Origin: Mycobacterium aquaticum
GTDB lineage: Bacteria; Actinomycetota; Actinomycetes; Mycobacteriales; Mycobacteriaceae
Direction of reading: 5' to 3'
Length of the DNA: 64,000 bases
NCBI RefSeq assembly: GCF_002086485.1
Contig: NZ_MVHF01000014.1
Location: forward strand, 62,001 to 126,000
Both the position numbers and the translations under genes were made by a program. Below, piece after piece: positions 26,232 to 35,213 of this stretch (positions are counted from its first letter, which is position 1; the number at the start of each line of letters is the position of its first letter). The notes below the pieces were generated by a model that made no database searches, was not told where the DNA came from, and worked only from the letters and a program-made list of their open reading frames with translations.

Positions 26232-27755
26232 TCACACTCCTTGGATTGCCAATTGCAGGGACTCCTCGTTTGCGATATCGGCCCTGTCGAGGGTGGTTTC
26301 GATACGGCCGTGGCGCATGACGAGGACGCGGTCGGTCACCGCGAGAAGTTCTTCGAGCTCGGACGAAATCAGCACGATCGCGGTTCCACTGTCAGCGAGA
26401 TCCAGCACCAGCTGCATGATGTCGACCTTCGACGCAATATCCACACCGGCGGTGGGCTCGTCGAGAATCAATACTTCTGGCATGATTCCGACCTCAGCGA
26501 GCGCCAGCCATTTCGAGAAGACCACCTTCTGCTGATTACCACCCGAGAGCCGGAGTACGGGCTCGTTGAGCGCACTTGCCCTGATGTTGAGCCGTTGCGC
26601 AATTCCATGACACACCTGGCGGCCCCGTCGGTCATCGAGGAAGGGCCGTCGACCAAGGTGAGACAGGCTCGGCAACAGCATGTTGGTCCGCACGCTGTGC
26701 TCGCCAACCAGACCTTCGCATTTTCGGTCCTCCGGCACGAGCATGATTCCCGCGTCGATTGCGTCCTGCGGACGGTGGGCCGGGATTGCGCGACCACGCA
26801 CTCTCACTGTTCCGGACCTGCGCGGATCGATACCGAACAGGCAGCGTGCAAGTTCTGTTCTGCCGCTGCCGATCAAACCCGCCAGCCCGACCACTTCGCC
26901 CTCGGCGACAGTGAAACTGATATCTGTCAGCTGGTCAGTGGTCATCCCGTCGAGCGACAGCACGGTGGCGGCCGTGCTGTCGGCGTATGCGGTGCGATGA
27001 AACCCATACAGGATCTCGCGGCCGACAATCGTTTCGGCGATACGGTCCGATGAGACCGCGGCAACCTGATCGGTGAGCACCCGCCGGCCGTCACGGAGCA
27101 CCGTAAGCCGATCGGCAACACGAGCTATCTCGGCCATCCGATGACTGATGTAGATGATCGAGATGCCCTGCTGCTTAAGCCTGCCGATGAGTTCAAACAG
27201 CGTGTCAACCTCCGAGTAAGGCAGGCTTGCGGTGGGTTCATCCATCACCAGGATGCTGGCTTCCGAGCTCAGTGCCTTGGCAATTTCGGTGACCTGCCAA
27301 TACCCCACCGGCAGATCGGCAACAGTTCTGCGCGGGTCGAGATGTGCGCCCATCCGGCCGAGCAGAGTTCGAGCGCGCCGGTTGATCTCGTGGTCGTCGA
27401 CGAGGCCAAACCTGCGTGGCTCGCGTCCGAGGAAGATGTTGGCGGCGACAGACAGACTGGGAATGAGACTGAACTCCTGGAAAACCATGCCGATTCCGGC
27501 CTTGGTCGCATCCGCTGGTGAGTTGATCTCAACCGGTGAGCCATCGATGCTTATGTGACCCGCATCAGGACGATGAACTCCCTGCAGGATCTTCATCAAC
27601 GTCGATTTCCCTGCCCCGTTTCCTCCGAGAAGCGCATGCACCTCGCCGCGCTTGAGGTCGAAATCCACACCACGCAGAACTTCGTTGGTGCCGAATGATT
27701 TACAGACTCCCCGCATCTGGACTGCCAGGGCGGGATCGGTTGTCGTCTCGGCCAT
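26232..27755 (-). CDS. ABC sugar transporter ATP-binding protein (double-domain, RbsA/MglA type)
   Basis: 507 aa with two nucleotide-binding domains, as in ribose/galactose/xylose importers. The first Walker A is GGNGAGKSTL near residue 46, with Walker B around SEASILVMDEPTA. The second domain has GLIGSGRTEL (degenerate Walker A), LSGGNQQKV and LILDEPTAGVD. ATG 27755 is chosen because MAETTTDPALAVQMRGV fits family starts and overlaps the binding-protein stop by one base (TGATG). The downstream permease gene begins five bases after its stop. Confidence 0.92.
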   Translation of the reverse strand: MAETTTDPALAVQMRGVCKSFGTNEVLRGVDFDLKRGEVHALLGGNGAGKSTLMKILQGVHRPDAGHISIDGSPVEINSPADATKAGIGMVFQEFSLIPSLSVAANIFLGREPRRFGLVDDHEINRRARTLLGRMGAHLDPRRTVADLPVGYWQVTEIAKALSSEASILVMDEPTASLPYSEVDTLFELIGRLKQQGISIIYISHRMAEIARVADRLTVLRDGRRVLTDQVAAVSSDRIAETIVGREILYGFHRTAYADSTAATVLSLDGMTTDQLTDISFTVAEGEVVGLAGLIGSGRTELARCLFGIDPRRSGTVRVRGRAIPAHRPQDAIDAGIMLVPEDRKCEGLVGEHSVRTNMLLPSLSHLGRRPFLDDRRGRQVCHGIAQRLNIRASALNEPVLRLSGGNQQKVVFSKWLALAEVGIMPEVLILDEPTAGVDIASKVDIMQLVLDLADSGTAIVLISSELEELLAVTDRVLVMRHGRIETTLDRADIANEESLQLAIQGV

Positions 27756-28954
27756 CAGTACGCACCCAGCGCTTTCTGAACATCCGCCGGCGGCTCCGTG
27801 CGGTATACGGTTTTCCACGCCTCGGTCAGGTTGTGCCGGTCCACCGGCAGTGCTGGAACCTCGACGAACGGTGGTGCCGCCTTACCGATCAGGGCATAGC
27901 CTGCCAACCGGGCTTCGACGATGCCCTGCCAGTACGGCTGAGCGGCGGCGATGCCGGAAACGAAGGCTCCGCGCGCCATGTCGACGGCGACATTCGTTCC
28001 GAGGTCAATGCTGTTTACTACCAGTCGATCCCGGACAGACGACCGCGCCGCGTCGATGGCGCCCTCGCACGGCGCGTCGAACCAGCACCACACTCCGCCC
28101 AGATCCGGGTGCTTGGTGACCCAAGCGTTGACTGCCGAGCCAGCCTCGACATTCCAGTTCGGGCCTAGCAGGCCCTTTCGTCCGACAATGTCGATATCCG
28201 GATAGTCACGCTCGATCGTTTCGACGAATCCCCGTTCCCGAAGTTCATTGGTCGGCACCTGCGCAGCATGGAACAGCACGCCCACACTGCCTCGTCCGCA
28301 CAACGCCTTAGCCATCTGATGCGCGTTGACAACCCCGGCGCCGTAGTTGTCTGTGGCGACGACCGATACATAGTCGGGCCCCGGCTGGAAGCTCCTCGCC
28401 GGGTTCTCCATGAACACCAGCTTGATGCCGGCAGAAACCGCCTTGCGGTATGCCGGCGCCAAGGCCGCAGGGTCCAGCGAAGGGATCGAGACGATCACGT
28501 CCGGCCTTGCGGCGACTGCGGTTTCAATATCGGAGAACTGTTTGGCCGGGTCGGCCTGCGCATCGCTCTGCGCGACAACGGAGATGCCCAGGTGGTCGAA
28601 CTCAGATTTCAAGCCGGCGACCTGAGCTCCACTCCAACTGTCACCAGAGAAGTGCATGACAATCGCTGCTGTGGCGTTACGTCCACGTACGTGCTCGATC
28701 TCGTTGCCGGACAACTGGATCGAATCGGCAGATACGGGCGCCTCACCGTATGGCCCCAGCCCGATCACTCCGTGTGCGGTGACCGCGGCGATCGCGTCGT
28801 CATACGGCGCCGGGTCGCATTCCGGCCCGCCTGCGGCGGTCGGCGGTGGACTGCACGCCGCGCCGGCTGCGATTGCGACGAGTGCGATCGCGCACGATTC
28901 GCGAACTCGAAACGGAACGCCTCGTCGGCGTACGGGCAGGGCACATAAGGGCAT
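27755..28954 (-). CDS. sugar ABC transporter substrate-binding lipoprotein
   Basis: 399 aa. The N-terminus has arginines then a hydrophobic run ending AAGAAC, so C34 is probably the lipidated cysteine. The rest is a periplasmic-binding-protein type 1 (ribose/autoinducer-2-like) fold: AAIVMHFSGDSWSGAQVAGL, then VIVSIPSLDPAALAPAYRKA. A GAGGTGA ribosome binding site precedes ATG 28954. It is first gene of the importer operon and probably defines its substrate specificity, a carbohydrate or polyol. A ROK-type operator copy lies about 40-60 bases upstream. Confidence 0.9.
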   Translation of the reverse strand: MPLCALPVRRRGVPFRVRESCAIALVAIAAGAACSPPPTAAGGPECDPAPYDDAIAAVTAHGVIGLGPYGEAPVSADSIQLSGNEIEHVRGRNATAAIVMHFSGDSWSGAQVAGLKSEFDHLGISVVAQSDAQADPAKQFSDIETAVAARPDVIVSIPSLDPAALAPAYRKAVSAGIKLVFMENPARSFQPGPDYVSVVATDNYGAGVVNAHQMAKALCGRGSVGVLFHAAQVPTNELRERGFVETIERDYPDIDIVGRKGLLGPNWNVEAGSAVNAWVTKHPDLGGVWCWFDAPCEGAIDAARSSVRDRLVVNSIDLGTNVAVDMARGAFVSGIAAAQPYWQGIVEARLAGYALIGKAAPPFVEVPALPVDRHNLTEAWKTVYRTEPPADVQKALGAY

Positions 28955-28991
28955 GGCTCACCTCGCTGCGTGTGGATTCCGGATTCGACTG

Positions 28992-29016
28992 AGTTGCGTC
29001 GTAAATCGACGTAATA
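28992..29016 (-). promoter_or_regulatory. ROK-regulon operator copy D, upstream of the ABC importer operon
   Basis: Read on the minus strand this 25-base window matches the operator at 30663 at about 18 positions; the core is TACGTCGATTTACGACG with inverted CGTCG/CGACG arms. It is the weakest of four copies. It lies 38-62 bases before the substrate-binding protein start, where a promoter is expected. The remaining bases of 28955-29103 show no gene. Confidence 0.5.
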
Positions 29017-29103
29017 ATGACTTTCTTCAATCTAAATGTGGTCGGCGCCGCCGTCAACGGTCGAATGCGAACCACATCACACCCATCCGCTCCACGAACG
29101 CAC

Positions 29104-29140
29104 GTCAGGCCGCAGCGGCACGGGGCCGCTGCGGCCTGAC
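29104..29140 (-). terminator. perfect 16-bp hairpin after the aldehyde dehydrogenase gene
   Basis: Arm GTCAGGCCGCAGCGGC (29104-29119) and its exact reverse complement (29125-29140) enclose five bases. It lies 18 bases beyond the aldehyde dehydrogenase stop and before the importer promoter, so it probably ends the aldehyde dehydrogenase transcript. There is no U-tract, as is common in mycobacteria. Confidence 0.8.
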
Positions 29141-29158
29141 TGTCCGAAAGACTGTTAT

Positions 29159-30589
29159 TTACAACGTGATGCACTTCATCTGGGTCAAGGACAACAGTCC
29201 CTCCGGCCCGCCCTCACGGCCAAAGCCCGATTGCTTGACGCCACCGAACGGCGCCGCCAGGCACGGGAACGTCGCATTGACGACGAACACGCCGGACTGC
29301 ACGCGGCGCGCCACCTCCAACCCAACCTCGGGGTCGGAGGTGAACACCGACCCCGATAGGCCGTAACGAGAATCGTTGGCGATGTCGATCGCCTCGTCGA
29401 TCGTGTCGAAGGGGATCACGCAGTACACCGGCCCGAAGATCTCCTGTTGAGCGACCTCCATGTCGCGCGTGACATTGGTCAGCAACGTCGGTTCGAGGAA
29501 GTACCCGTCGAATCCCGCGGGTCGTCGACCCCCATACGCGATCGTGGCCCCCTCGGCCACCGCCCGATGGATGTAGCCCTCCGCACGCTCAAGGAATCGC
29601 GGGGCAGCCAATGGGCCCCAGTTCGTTTCCGGATCAGTCGGATCACCGACCTTCAGAGCCTTCAGGCCGGCGACGAGGCCCGCGACGACCTGGTCGTGGA
29701 TCTCTCGTGCTACGACGAGCCGAGTCATGGTCAAACAGATCTGGCCGCTGTAGAGCGCCATGGCGTCGACCAACGCAGGGACGGTCACTTCCAGATCGGC
29801 GTCGGCGGCCACGATCGCTGCCGATTTGCCGCCCAGCTCGAGCACCACATTGGCTACCCGGTCAGCACAGGCGTGCATGACCGCCCGCCCGACCTCGGTA
29901 CCACCCGTGAAGTGCACTGCCGCAACGTCGTTGTGCTCCACCAGATACTGGCTGACGTCGGCATCACCCGCCAAAATGCTGAGCACACCCGCCGGAAACT
30001 CGGCCTCGGCAGCCGCGGCGGCGAACAGATAACCCAACATCCGGCTCTCGGGAGCCAGCTTGATGATCACCGTATTGCCGGCGAGCAACGCTGGAATCAT
30101 GGCCAGCGCGAACTGCATGTGGGGTCCATTGAAGGCAACGACACCCACTACCGGGCCGACCGGCTCGTGGCGCACCTCGACCTTTCCCATCGGCGTATCG
30201 CGAACCTCGACCCACGGGGCAGTGAGCGCCTCGTCGAGCGCACGGTGCCAAAACACTGACGCGTCCGTGGTCAGGGCCAAGCCATTGCCGTGCGGCATAC
30301 CGGCTTCCAACGCCCACATCGCGACGATGTCGTCGATCCTCTTGTCGAGACCGGCGCAGAACCTCGCGACTACCTCGTGCCGCTCTTCCAGGGGCAGGTC
30401 ATGCCAGGCGCCGAACGACGCAACCGCACCCTCGACGGCGTCCCGCGCATCCTCGACGGAGGGACGTGGCAGCTGCGCGACGGTCTTGCCGGTGAACGGC
30501 GCGACGACGTCAGTCAGTTCGGTTCCGTGCGGTTGCACCCATCGGCTCCCGATGAACAGTTCACGTCCGTGCGGAACTTCGATATCCAT
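29159..30589 (-). CDS. aldehyde dehydrogenase
   Basis: 476 aa NAD(P)-dependent aldehyde dehydrogenase. Catalytic Cys in YSGQICLTMTR, general-base Glu in VLELGGKS, and the FTGGTEVGRAV coenzyme motif. An AGAGGAGTGCA ribosome binding site precedes ATG 30589. It is transcribed divergently from the ROK repressor gene with a near-perfect ROK operator between them, so it belongs to the sugar/polyol regulon. The probable role is oxidation of an aldehyde formed from the imported compound. Confidence 0.92.
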   Translation of the reverse strand: MDIEVPHGRELFIGSRWVQPHGTELTDVVAPFTGKTVAQLPRPSVEDARDAVEGAVASFGAWHDLPLEERHEVVARFCAGLDKRIDDIVAMWALEAGMPHGNGLALTTDASVFWHRALDEALTAPWVEVRDTPMGKVEVRHEPVGPVVGVVAFNGPHMQFALAMIPALLAGNTVIIKLAPESRMLGYLFAAAAAEAEFPAGVLSILAGDADVSQYLVEHNDVAAVHFTGGTEVGRAVMHACADRVANVVLELGGKSAAIVAADADLEVTVPALVDAMALYSGQICLTMTRLVVAREIHDQVVAGLVAGLKALKVGDPTDPETNWGPLAAPRFLERAEGYIHRAVAEGATIAYGGRRPAGFDGYFLEPTLLTNVTRDMEVAQQEIFGPVYCVIPFDTIDEAIDIANDSRYGLSGSVFTSDPEVGLEVARRVQSGVFVVNATFPCLAAPFGGVKQSGFGREGGPEGLLSLTQMKCITL

Positions 30590-30662
30590 TGCACTCCTCT
30601 TGTGGTGGCTTACTCGGCGGTGACCGCCTGATATGCACGCCGCATATCGCGCACATTCACAA

Positions 30663-30687
30663 ATATACGTTGATTTTCGACGTATAT
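30663..30687. promoter_or_regulatory. ROK-regulon operator copy A (near-perfect palindrome)
   Basis: Left arm ATATACGTTGA and right arm TCGACGTATAT flank a central TTT; the arms are complementary at 10 of 11 positions. It lies between the divergent aldehyde dehydrogenase and ROK genes, so it would allow both autoregulation and control of the dehydrogenase. Close relatives occur at 36929, 37101 and 28992. A/T-rich centres with such arms are known for NagC/Mlc-type ROK repressors. Confidence 0.78.
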
Positions 30688-30748
30688 CGACCCCTTATTG
30701 CTGCAGCAGTGAGCAACAGAGGCTCTTCCCGCCGTATACCATCGCGCC

Positions 30749-31957
30749 ATGACCTCTTCGCACGACCGTCCGAAGCGGGTGCTCGGTCGCACAGCACGCG
30801 CAGGCGAGATCCTCGAACTGGTGCGCTCGGGTGAGGCCGAGACAGTGACGCAATTGGCCAAATCCCTCGGCGTGGCCCGGTCCACCATCAACGAGCGCAT
30901 CGACCTGCTGCAGCGAATCGGGTTGCTGTCCACCGCCGGTGAGGCTACGTTCGGCCGGGGGCGGCCCGCCAACATACTCGCGTTCAACGCGAAAGCCGGT
31001 GTGACGCTTGCAGCGTTGGTCGGTATGAGCGGAACTCTGCTGGCGATCACCGACCTCGAGGCAGGGGTGCTGTGGCGCACACAGGTACAGTTCGACATAT
31101 CCCGTGGGCCTGAGGCCTTCGTCGAGCTCCTTTGCACCGAGTTCCTTGCGGCACTGACCGATCTCGATATCCCCCCATCCGACGTCTACGGTGTGGGCAT
31201 CGGGGTGCCCGGAGATGTCGAAATCTCGACAGCACCGCCTGTCAGTTCGGATCTGCCCTCCCAGAAGTGGACGAATTTCCCTCTGGCCGAACGCGTATCG
31301 CAACGCCTCAATGCGCCGACATTCGTCGATCGCGATGTGAACCTGATGGCACTCGGTGAACACCGTACCGGCTGGCGCGATGCCGACGTGCTGGTGTCAC
31401 TCAAAGTTGGCACGGTGGTCGCCTGCGGCTTGGTGATCGGCGAAAGCGTGGTGCGAGGCTCGTCATTGATGGTGGGCGAGATCGGCCACACCAAGCTCGC
31501 GGGAGTTGATCGTGCCTGCCTGTGTGGGAGCCGCGGTTGCCTCAATACCGTGGCCGGTGGACCGGCAATGGCCGAAGAGATTGCGGCGCAAGGCTATGAC
31601 GCGCACACCGCACGAGATGTCGCCGAACTGGCCAACGCCGGAGTGGTCCCCGCCGGAGTGGCTGTGCGCGAAGCCGGTCGGCGCGTCGGCGAGGTGATGG
31701 CAACGGTGGTCAACCTGCTGAACCCGGACGTGATCACAGTGTGGGGCTACCTCGTCGACGCCGGCGACCAATTTCTCGTTGGTATGCAGGAATCCATCTA
31801 CAAGTTCGCGCTGCCCACCTCTGCGCGTGCCGTGACAATCGCCCGCGCCAGGCTCGGTGACGACGCCGGCCTGCGCGGCGCCGCACTAACCGTCATCGAG
31901 CATGCGTTGTCGGCAGATGCTGTCGACAGACTCGTGACAACCGCACAGACCGGCTGA
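30749..31957 (+). CDS. ROK family transcriptional regulator
   Basis: 402 aa. N-terminal winged helix (residues ~18-62, VTQLAKSLGVARSTINERID) followed by a ROK sugar-kinase-like domain. The ROK zinc motif CLCGSRGC is at residues 257-264 and GEIGHTKL precedes it. The phosphate-binding DxGxT motif of true kinases is replaced by ALVGMSGT, fitting a sugar-sensing repressor with no kinase activity. It is expected to bind the four ATATACGTTGA-type palindromes at 28992, 30663, 36929 and 37101 and release on binding the imported sugar. Confidence 0.93.
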   Translation: MTSSHDRPKRVLGRTARAGEILELVRSGEAETVTQLAKSLGVARSTINERIDLLQRIGLLSTAGEATFGRGRPANILAFNAKAGVTLAALVGMSGTLLAITDLEAGVLWRTQVQFDISRGPEAFVELLCTEFLAALTDLDIPPSDVYGVGIGVPGDVEISTAPPVSSDLPSQKWTNFPLAERVSQRLNAPTFVDRDVNLMALGEHRTGWRDADVLVSLKVGTVVACGLVIGESVVRGSSLMVGEIGHTKLAGVDRACLCGSRGCLNTVAGGPAMAEEIAAQGYDAHTARDVAELANAGVVPAGVAVREAGRRVGEVMATVVNLLNPDVITVWGYLVDAGDQFLVGMQESIYKFALPTSARAVTIARARLGDDAGLRGAALTVIEHALSADAVDRLVTTAQTG

Positions 31958-32054
31958 CCGCTTGGGCCAACTCCTGTCCCTTGACCGCGAAATGGGTCGA
32001 GAAAAACATCCGGTGTTCGTAATGCTCGTGGAACGCGTCCGGCGCCGGCTCCAC
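31893..32054 (-). pseudogene. probable 5' remnant of an unidentified gene
   Basis: A GTG at 32054, preceded by GAGGAGA, opens a frame beginning MEPAPDAFHEHYEHRMFFST with coding-like GC-rich third positions for about 33 codons. The frame then runs antisense into the 3' end of the ROK gene and stops at 31893, where the residues become arginine-rich and non-protein-like. This looks like the front of a sixth gene of the minus-strand operon whose remainder was lost. I do not recognise the family; it could also be an intact tiny ORF. Confidence 0.35.
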
Positions 32055-32076
32055 CGAGAAGACCGGCGTCTCCTCA

Positions 32077-32889
32077 CTACTTTCCGGCGAAGCCTGCGTC
32101 GACAGGCAACGCCACGCCGGTGACGTAGCGCCCTTCTTCAGACGCCAGCCAGACGATGGCGTTGCTGATGTCTTCTGGTTCAAGAAGATCAACCGGCAGC
32201 GCGTTAGAGATGTTCGAATCCCATTCGGGGTGTGCGGCCAGGAAGTCGCGAATATGGTCATTGTCGAGCAGTTTCGTACGGACGCCCGTCGGGTGGATCG
32301 TATTGACCCGAATCGAGTGCTCGGCAAGCTCATTCGCCAGCGTGCGCATCAGCCCGACGACACCGTGCTTGGCGGTGACATAGTGCCCTAGGTTCACCAT
32401 TCCTTTGGTGCCTGCCGACGAACTGGTTATCGCGATACACCCACCGTTACCCGCGGCGATCATCGCCGGGATCGCCGCTGAAACCGTCTTCCAGACACCG
32501 GTCAGGTTCACGCCCAGCATGTCGTTCCACTGCGCCTCGGTTATCGACCACGTATTGGGCACATAGCAGGTGAACGCCGCATTCGCGCAGATGATGTCCA
32601 GCCGTCCGAACTCCTCGACGGCGTTCTGGATGAGAGCAGAGATCGCCGCTCGGTCGCGGACATCGGCTTCGGCCGTGAGCATCCGCCGACCCAGACTCTC
32701 TACCAGTCGCTGGGTCTCCTTGAGATCTTCGGTTGTCGCCAACGGGTAGGGTGCGGTTGCGACCTGCCCGCAGATGTCGAAGCCGACGATGTCGGCCCCT
32801 TCTTCGGCGAATCGCACAGCATGCGAACGGCCCTGCCCGCGCGCTGCGCCCGAGATCAGGGCGACCTTGCCCTCAAGCCGACCAGCCAT
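32077..32889 (-). CDS. mycofactocin-type SDR family oxidoreductase
   Basis: 270 aa. MAGRLEGKVALISGAARGQG is the characteristic opening of mycofactocin-coupled SDRs, and the insert after the second strand (DICGQ ... YPLATTEDLKET) is also typical. Catalytic Ser/Tyr/Lys are in ITSSSAG and HYVTAKHG. Such enzymes hold NAD non-exchangeably and pass electrons to mycofactocin when oxidising alcohols (established for the family). ATG 32889 is chosen over an in-frame start 27 bases upstream because of an AAGGGA ribosome binding site. It is the last intact gene of the five-gene minus-strand operon. Confidence 0.85.
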   Translation of the reverse strand: MAGRLEGKVALISGAARGQGRSHAVRFAEEGADIVGFDICGQVATAPYPLATTEDLKETQRLVESLGRRMLTAEADVRDRAAISALIQNAVEEFGRLDIICANAAFTCYVPNTWSITEAQWNDMLGVNLTGVWKTVSAAIPAMIAAGNGGCIAITSSSAGTKGMVNLGHYVTAKHGVVGLMRTLANELAEHSIRVNTIHPTGVRTKLLDNDHIRDFLAAHPEWDSNISNALPVDLLEPEDISNAIVWLASEEGRYVTGVALPVDAGFAGK

Positions 32890-32912
32890 ATGTATTCCCT
32901 TCGTTTCAGATG

Positions 32913-33935
32913 TCACTTGTTGACGCTCGGGGTGCCAAGGTCCAACTCGACGGGTACCCCACTGGACTGAGAGTCGTGAACGGCCTGCATGACTGCCACC
33001 ACTGTGCGCGCCTCGGCCAATCCGGACTGCGGTGTGCGCTTCTCCCGGACGGCGGTCACGAACTCGATGAACTGCTGTTCGAATGCGCTGTCACCGTTGA
33101 TGTACGGCACGACCTGTTCACTGACGACGAGATCTTCTCCCACCCAGAGGTTTCGGTCGTCGGTCAACCGCATGCTGCCGTCCGGGCCGTTGATGAGCCG
33201 GTCGTTGACGGGAATCCGAGTGTTCAGCGACAGGTATCCGGTACCAAGACTGCCGTCTGCGAACTCGACCAGCAGAACGGCCTCGTCTTCGCCCTCCCAG
33301 CGGTCACGCAATCGGCGGGTCTGCGCATACACGCGTATCGGCTGGGAGCCGATGAGCCACACCATGGTGTCGATGACATGGGGCCCGTTGAGCCCCACAG
33401 CGAGGCCGCCGGCCTGCGCTGCTGACTTCCACCAGCCGACCGCGGCATCCTCGACGTAGACACCGAGGTTGTGCACCACACTCACCGGCCCGTTCAGGGT
33501 CTGCATGCGTTGCTTGGCTTCTTGGGCGCCCGCGAAGAACCGCCGGCATTGTCCGACCATCACCGTTTTGCCCGAAGCGGCTGCCGCAGCGGCTATCTCG
33601 TCGACTTCGGCTACCGTGTTGGCCAGCGGCTTCTCGACGAGAACGTGTTTGCCGCTGTCGAGGATCGCTACCGCGAGCTCGCTGTGAAGATGGTTGGGAA
33701 CAGTCAACACGATGCCGTCGATATCGTCGGCGGACAGGATCTCGTCGAAATCATGTACCGCTCGTTGCGCGCCGTAGCGCAACGCTAGTTCTTCCGTGCG
33801 CTCTCGCTCCTGGGGCAGGCCGGCGACCGCAACGAGCTGCGCCTCACCTTTGGACGCAGCGATAGCTTCGAGATGCGCCGTCGCGATCCGGCCGGGGCCG
33901 ACGAGTGCAACACGCATTATGTTGTTGTCAGACAT
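32913..33935 (-). CDS. Gfo/Idh/MocA family oxidoreductase
   Basis: 340 aa NAD(P)-dependent sugar or inositol dehydrogenase type. Rossmann motif VGPGRIATAHLEAIAAS near residue 12, catalytic EKPLANTV near residue 100, and the GLNGPHVIDTMVWLIG segment whose Asp and His face the substrate. It lies seven bases after the Tm-1-like gene. It probably oxidises a hydroxyl of a sugar or cyclitol in the ROK-controlled pathway. Confidence 0.9.
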   Translation of the reverse strand: MSDNNIMRVALVGPGRIATAHLEAIAASKGEAQLVAVAGLPQERERTEELALRYGAQRAVHDFDEILSADDIDGIVLTVPNHLHSELAVAILDSGKHVLVEKPLANTVAEVDEIAAAAAASGKTVMVGQCRRFFAGAQEAKQRMQTLNGPVSVVHNLGVYVEDAAVGWWKSAAQAGGLAVGLNGPHVIDTMVWLIGSQPIRVYAQTRRLRDRWEGEDEAVLLVEFADGSLGTGYLSLNTRIPVNDRLINGPDGSMRLTDDRNLWVGEDLVVSEQVVPYINGDSAFEQQFIEFVTAVREKRTPQSGLAEARTVVAVMQAVHDSQSSGVPVELDLGTPSVNK

Positions 33936-33941
33936 GAACTC

Positions 33942-35213
33942 TCAATCCTTTGCCGGTATCGAGGGCATAGCCGGGAGCAGGTCCAGCAGTCTGCGCGCGG
34001 CCATCTTGGCAAATGTTCGGTCGTTGATGTGCTGGGCGGTTTCGATAACCCGCACAGCAGTCCCGGTCAGCTCCGCTGTCACGGCGTCCTGGAGCACTCG
34101 TCGCGCCACCGGATCGTCGAACGGCTGACCGGCGGCGTCGAGCGCCGAAGTTCCAGCGGACGGGATGAGCACCGTGCACGGCCCCGCACAATTACGGAGC
34201 TGAGCACCGATCGCCCGCCCGATCCGGCGTGCTTCCTCGATGTTGACGCGCATAAGTGTGTTCTCGGCGTTGTGCTGATAGAAGTTTCTGCCTGTGAACC
34301 GATCCGGAATCGTCTCCAGCGGACCGAAGTTCACCATGTCGGTCGCGCCGAGCGATACCACCTGAGGTACACCCGAATGTGCCGCGGCACCCAGCCGCTG
34401 CGGCCCTGCCGTGAGAATGCCGCCGACCACTTCGTCGGCCCACTCCGTGGTGGTCAGATCCAGCACTCCGTCAACATGGCCATCGGCGATCAGTCGCTCC
34501 ATGGTCCTGCCACCCGCACCCGTCGCGTGGAAAACCAGCACCTCGCATCCGGCGTCCTCCAGGACGGCCTTCGCCTGCGTCACGCACTCTGTGGTGACGC
34601 CGAACATCGATGCCGCTATCAGCGGGCGGTCGGGCACAGCGTCGTCATCGGCCGCTGTTTCCGCGCCACCCAAAACCATGCCCGCGAACGCGTCGGCAGC
34701 GCGCCGATAAGTGATCGCGCTGATGCGATTGACGCCCGTGAAATCCACGATCGACGGGTACATCACGATGTCCGACGTGCCGACGTAGGGAGTCGTGTTC
34801 CCGGCCGCGACCGTCGACAGAATTGCCTTCGGTAATCCCAGGGCAAGGTCACGCATCGCGAGAGCTCCGATTGTCGTGCCCGCGCCGCCGCCGATCGCGA
34901 AAACTCCACTCAGCAGGCCGGTTTGAGCCAGGTCAGCGACTACCGAACGTGCACCGTGGGCCATGGTGGCAACTGCCGTCGACCGGTCGCGTCGGGCAAT
35001 CAGTTCCGCGATCGTGGTGCCCGCCGATACCGCCACGGTATCTCGCGAGATGTCAGCCTCAAGGTGAGGTGTGCCCAGCACACCGATGTCGATGAGAACG
35101 GTCTGGAGCCCACGCCGGCGAAGACGGCGCAGGATGAAATCGGCGTCCTCGCCCTTGGTGTCGAGGGCACACAGCACGGCGACCGTGGGCGGTATCGAAG
35201 GCGCGGCAGCCAT
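33942..35213 (-). CDS. Tm-1-like ATP-binding (UPF0261) protein
   Basis: 423 aa. It matches the N-terminal half of the tomato Tm-1 resistance protein family: VAVLCALDTKGEDADFILRR at the start, FAIGGGAGTTIGALAMRDL near residue 110, PRVL-type GVNRISAITYRRAADAFAGM in the middle and DPVARRVLQDAVTAEL near the end. Plant and fungal homologues are fused to a TIM-barrel domain; here that second half is a separate gene at 36049. Metabolic function is not established to my knowledge. The start overlaps the SDR stop by one base (TGATG). Confidence 0.88.
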   Translation of the reverse strand: MAAAPSIPPTVAVLCALDTKGEDADFILRRLRRRGLQTVLIDIGVLGTPHLEADISRDTVAVSAGTTIAELIARRDRSTAVATMAHGARSVVADLAQTGLLSGVFAIGGGAGTTIGALAMRDLALGLPKAILSTVAAGNTTPYVGTSDIVMYPSIVDFTGVNRISAITYRRAADAFAGMVLGGAETAADDDAVPDRPLIAASMFGVTTECVTQAKAVLEDAGCEVLVFHATGAGGRTMERLIADGHVDGVLDLTTTEWADEVVGGILTAGPQRLGAAAHSGVPQVVSLGATDMVNFGPLETIPDRFTGRNFYQHNAENTLMRVNIEEARRIGRAIGAQLRNCAGPCTVLIPSAGTSALDAAGQPFDDPVARRVLQDAVTAELTGTAVRVIETAQHINDRTFAKMAARRLLDLLPAMPSIPAKD

